NCBI GenBank assembly: GCA_964567755.1
Contig: CAZMNW010000055.1
Coordinates: 1 to 8,399, forward strand
From: DASRJW01 sp964567755
GTDB lineage: Bacteria > Krumholzibacteriota > Krumholzibacteriia > G020349025
Length of the DNA: 8,399 nt
Reading direction: 5' to 3'
A program made the position numbers and the translations under genes. The first letter of the stretch is position 1. The number at the start of each line of letters is the position of its first letter. Below the pieces are notes generated by a model, which saw only the letters and a list, made by a program, of their open reading frames with translations, was not told the DNA's origin and did not search any database. This document shows, one piece after another, positions 7,306 through 8,399 of this stretch.

Positions 7306-7965
7306 GTGATCAGAGCCTTTGCATTCGTGGCGGACCTACTGGGCTCGCGCCGGGCACCCGAACGACCCAACTTGGCTCGCCGGATAGAGCGGGCTATTCG
7401 TCGGATCAACGCGGAACTGCTCGAAGAGTGGCGGGCGCCTCTCACGACCACACGCGGACTAGACGAAATCTCGGGCCTTCTACGCCGCCCTGACCATGCC
7501 TTTGACGCTGCTCGCATGCTGAACGAAGACGTATGGCCGCTCCGATTCCGCGTCGCAATTGGCTACGGTCTCGTCGATGTGAGTGAGCGGAGCACCAACG
7601 CTGGGGATATGGACGGCCCCGCTTTTCATGCCGCTGCAGATGCACTCCTGCGGGCCAAGGACCAGGGTCTCCCCTTCGCATTATCCATATCCGGATGGAG
7701 TGTCGCAGACTGCGGGTTAGCTGAAGAGCTCGCGAGGCTCCATGTCACTTTGATGGAAGACTGGACCGACGCACGAGTCAAGATTGTGGCAGCATACCGG
7801 GAACTAGGCCGTCAGGCTGATGTCGCGAGGAGATTGGGTGTGACGCAGCAGGCAGTTTCAGCGGCGCTGGGCAAAGCACACTTCCATGAGCTCGTGGCAG
7901 CAGAGGATGCACTCCGACGGTGGCTTGCCACTCGCGTCGCCGAGGGGGAGAGGATGCCTCGATGA
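7306..7965 (+). CDS. SatD family protein
   Basis: This 219-residue protein shows features I associate with the SatD family: an N-terminal strand and glycine motif FAFVADLLGSR (5-15), a central segment RFRVAIGYGLVDVSERST (81-98) followed by DGPAFHAAADAL, and a C-terminal helix-turn-helix ADVARRLGVTQQAVSAALGK (171-190). The family is named from the satD gene of Streptococcus mutans; its molecular function is not established. The HTH suggests DNA binding. The GTG at 7306 is used because it precedes the conserved first strand and coincides with the predicted transcription start; no Shine-Dalgarno is visible. A TTG at 7270 would add 12 residues but lies in the -35 box. The stop overlaps the next start (ATGA). 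Confidence 0.72.
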   Translation: MIRAFAFVADLLGSRRAPERPNLARRIERAIRRINAELLEEWRAPLTTTRGLDEISGLLRRPDHAFDAARMLNEDVWPLRFRVAIGYGLVDVSERSTNAGDMDGPAFHAAADALLRAKDQGLPFALSISGWSVADCGLAEELARLHVTLMEDWTDARVKIVAAYRELGRQADVARRLGVTQQAVSAALGKAHFHELVAAEDALRRWLATRVAEGERMPR

Positions 7966-8311
7966 TCTTGGCGCAGGTGACACCTGCATGCATCGCCGAT
8001 CAACTCACCACAGTCCCGCATGTCGAGACTCTCTGGATTCGCATCCTGGTGGTAGTCGCAGCGTACGTGTTGACCCTCATCCTGAGCGGACCTATCGTGA
8101 GATTCTTCGTCCTGTCGAAGGGCGGCGCCCCACCGGACGAGAAGCATGAGGGGCGGTTCGACTCAAGTGTCGTTGTCGGAAGTGCGAGAACATCCTCACA
8201 CTGACCTTCGTAATCATGAACCAAGTGACAGGTCTGGCCCTGATCTTCGCCGCCAAGTCCCTAGCCCGGATTATTCACGAAGTTGAAGACGAAAAAGCCT
8301 CCACGTGCTAA
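7962..8311 (+). pseudogene. Small membrane-protein gene paired with satD, apparent 1-nt frameshift
   Basis: Starting at the ATG overlapping the satD stop, with a GGGGGAGAGG site upstream, the frame gives a hydrophobic helix (WIRILVVVAAYVLTLILSGP, about 25-44) and a polar loop up to DSSVVVG, then degenerates and stops at 8204. Shifting frame at the GGAAG at 8178-8182 (as if one A were missing) gives a smooth continuation, KCENILTLTFVIMNQVTGLA then LIFAAKSLARIIHEVEDEKA, with a second membrane helix, ending at TAA 8309-8311. The joined product would be about 116 residues with two helices. The family is not identified. Either the gene is broken, the frameshift is programmed, or the base is a sequencing error; the protein-like quality of the second part favours a recent event or error. 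Confidence 0.6.
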
Positions 8312-8356
8312 AAAGAGCTTGTTGACAGCAATTCTCGGCACCGAGGAGGCTTTCTC
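8291..8356 (+). promoter_or_regulatory. Long imperfect hairpin masking the next gene's Shine-Dalgarno
   Basis: The left arm (8291-8302, ending GCCTCC) pairs with the right arm (8345-8356, starting GGAGGC) at 11 of 12 positions. Inside are GTGC/GCAC (8305-8308 with 8338-8341), GAG/CTC (8315-8317 with 8334-8336) and a terminal TTGTT-GAC-AGCAA stem-loop (8319-8331). The right arm contains most of the GAGGAGG ribosome binding site (8343-8349) of the TTG gene at 8357. The left arm is the last in-frame coding sequence of the membrane gene. It could couple translation of the two genes. A terminator reading is possible but the T run is poor. Confidence 0.5.
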
Positions 8357-8399
8357 TTGGACACGAATCCTACGACAGAGTGTTTTCTGTTTCCAGGAC
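8357..8399 (+). CDS. Partial gene with TTG start at the right edge
   Basis: A strong Shine-Dalgarno GAGGAGG (8343-8349) lies seven bases before TTG, giving MDTNPTTECFLFPG before the window ends; the next codon begins with C. The FLFPG stretch near the N-terminus resembles the start of acyltransferase/FabD-type proteins (FLFPGQGSQ), and a C-starting codon would allow the Gln, but this is only a hint. It follows the membrane gene by 45 bases and is probably in the satD operon. Confidence 0.4.
   Translation, partial: MDTNPTTECFLFPG

Noticed and set aside
8291..8356. Integron attC site
   Set aside because: The imperfect palindrome has attC-like size and bulges, but the expected RYYYAAC and GTTRRRY boxes are absent at the ends.

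Overview
The window is GC-rich bacterial DNA with a core chromosomal block in the middle and accessory-looking DNA at both ends. The core block carries enolase followed by an FtsB/DivIC-type divisome gene on the minus strand, an initiator tRNA, and a three-gene yqjD-yqjE-yqjK-like membrane operon followed by an ECF sigma factor. This mix points to a proteobacterium-like organism, perhaps a deltaproteobacterial or Myxococcota-like lineage. That placement is inference from gene order and style, not from a database search.

Left end (1-2020): the end of an integrated element. A large serine recombinase (297-1988) is preceded, with an ATGA overlap, by a 50-residue ribbon-helix-helix protein (148-300). 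A divergent partial gene starts at 69 and runs off the window. The recombinase reading frame runs into the 3' half of a minus-strand initiator tRNA-fMet gene (1945-2020). Its last 14 residues are antisense tRNA, and its TGA stop overlaps the complement of the CAU anticodon. This marks the tRNA as the probable integration site. The tRNA keeps its own promoter on the chromosomal side.

Middle (2021-6994): after about 400 bp without a convincing gene comes a 67-residue hypothetical ORF convergent with ftsB. Then come ftsB (start chosen by its ribosome binding site) and eno, with a clear sigma-70 promoter in front of eno. Divergently, a DUF883 (YqjD/ElaB) protein, a YqjE-type two-helix membrane protein and a YqjK-like protein form a compact operon. 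Next is an ECF sigma factor with no recognisable anti-sigma factor behind it.

Right end (6995-8399): an A+T-rich control region holds a palindrome, a pair of direct repeats and an inverted repeat overlapping a near-consensus promoter. The predicted transcript start falls on the GTG start codon of a SatD-family gene, suggesting leaderless translation. satD overlaps (ATGA) a small membrane-protein gene that appears to carry a 1-nt frameshift. Its last in-frame codons form one arm of a long hairpin whose other arm contains the Shine-Dalgarno sequence of the next gene, a TTG-started partial CDS at the window edge. This satD / membrane protein / hairpin-gated gene arrangement is the least familiar part of the window and the best candidate for an undescribed system.
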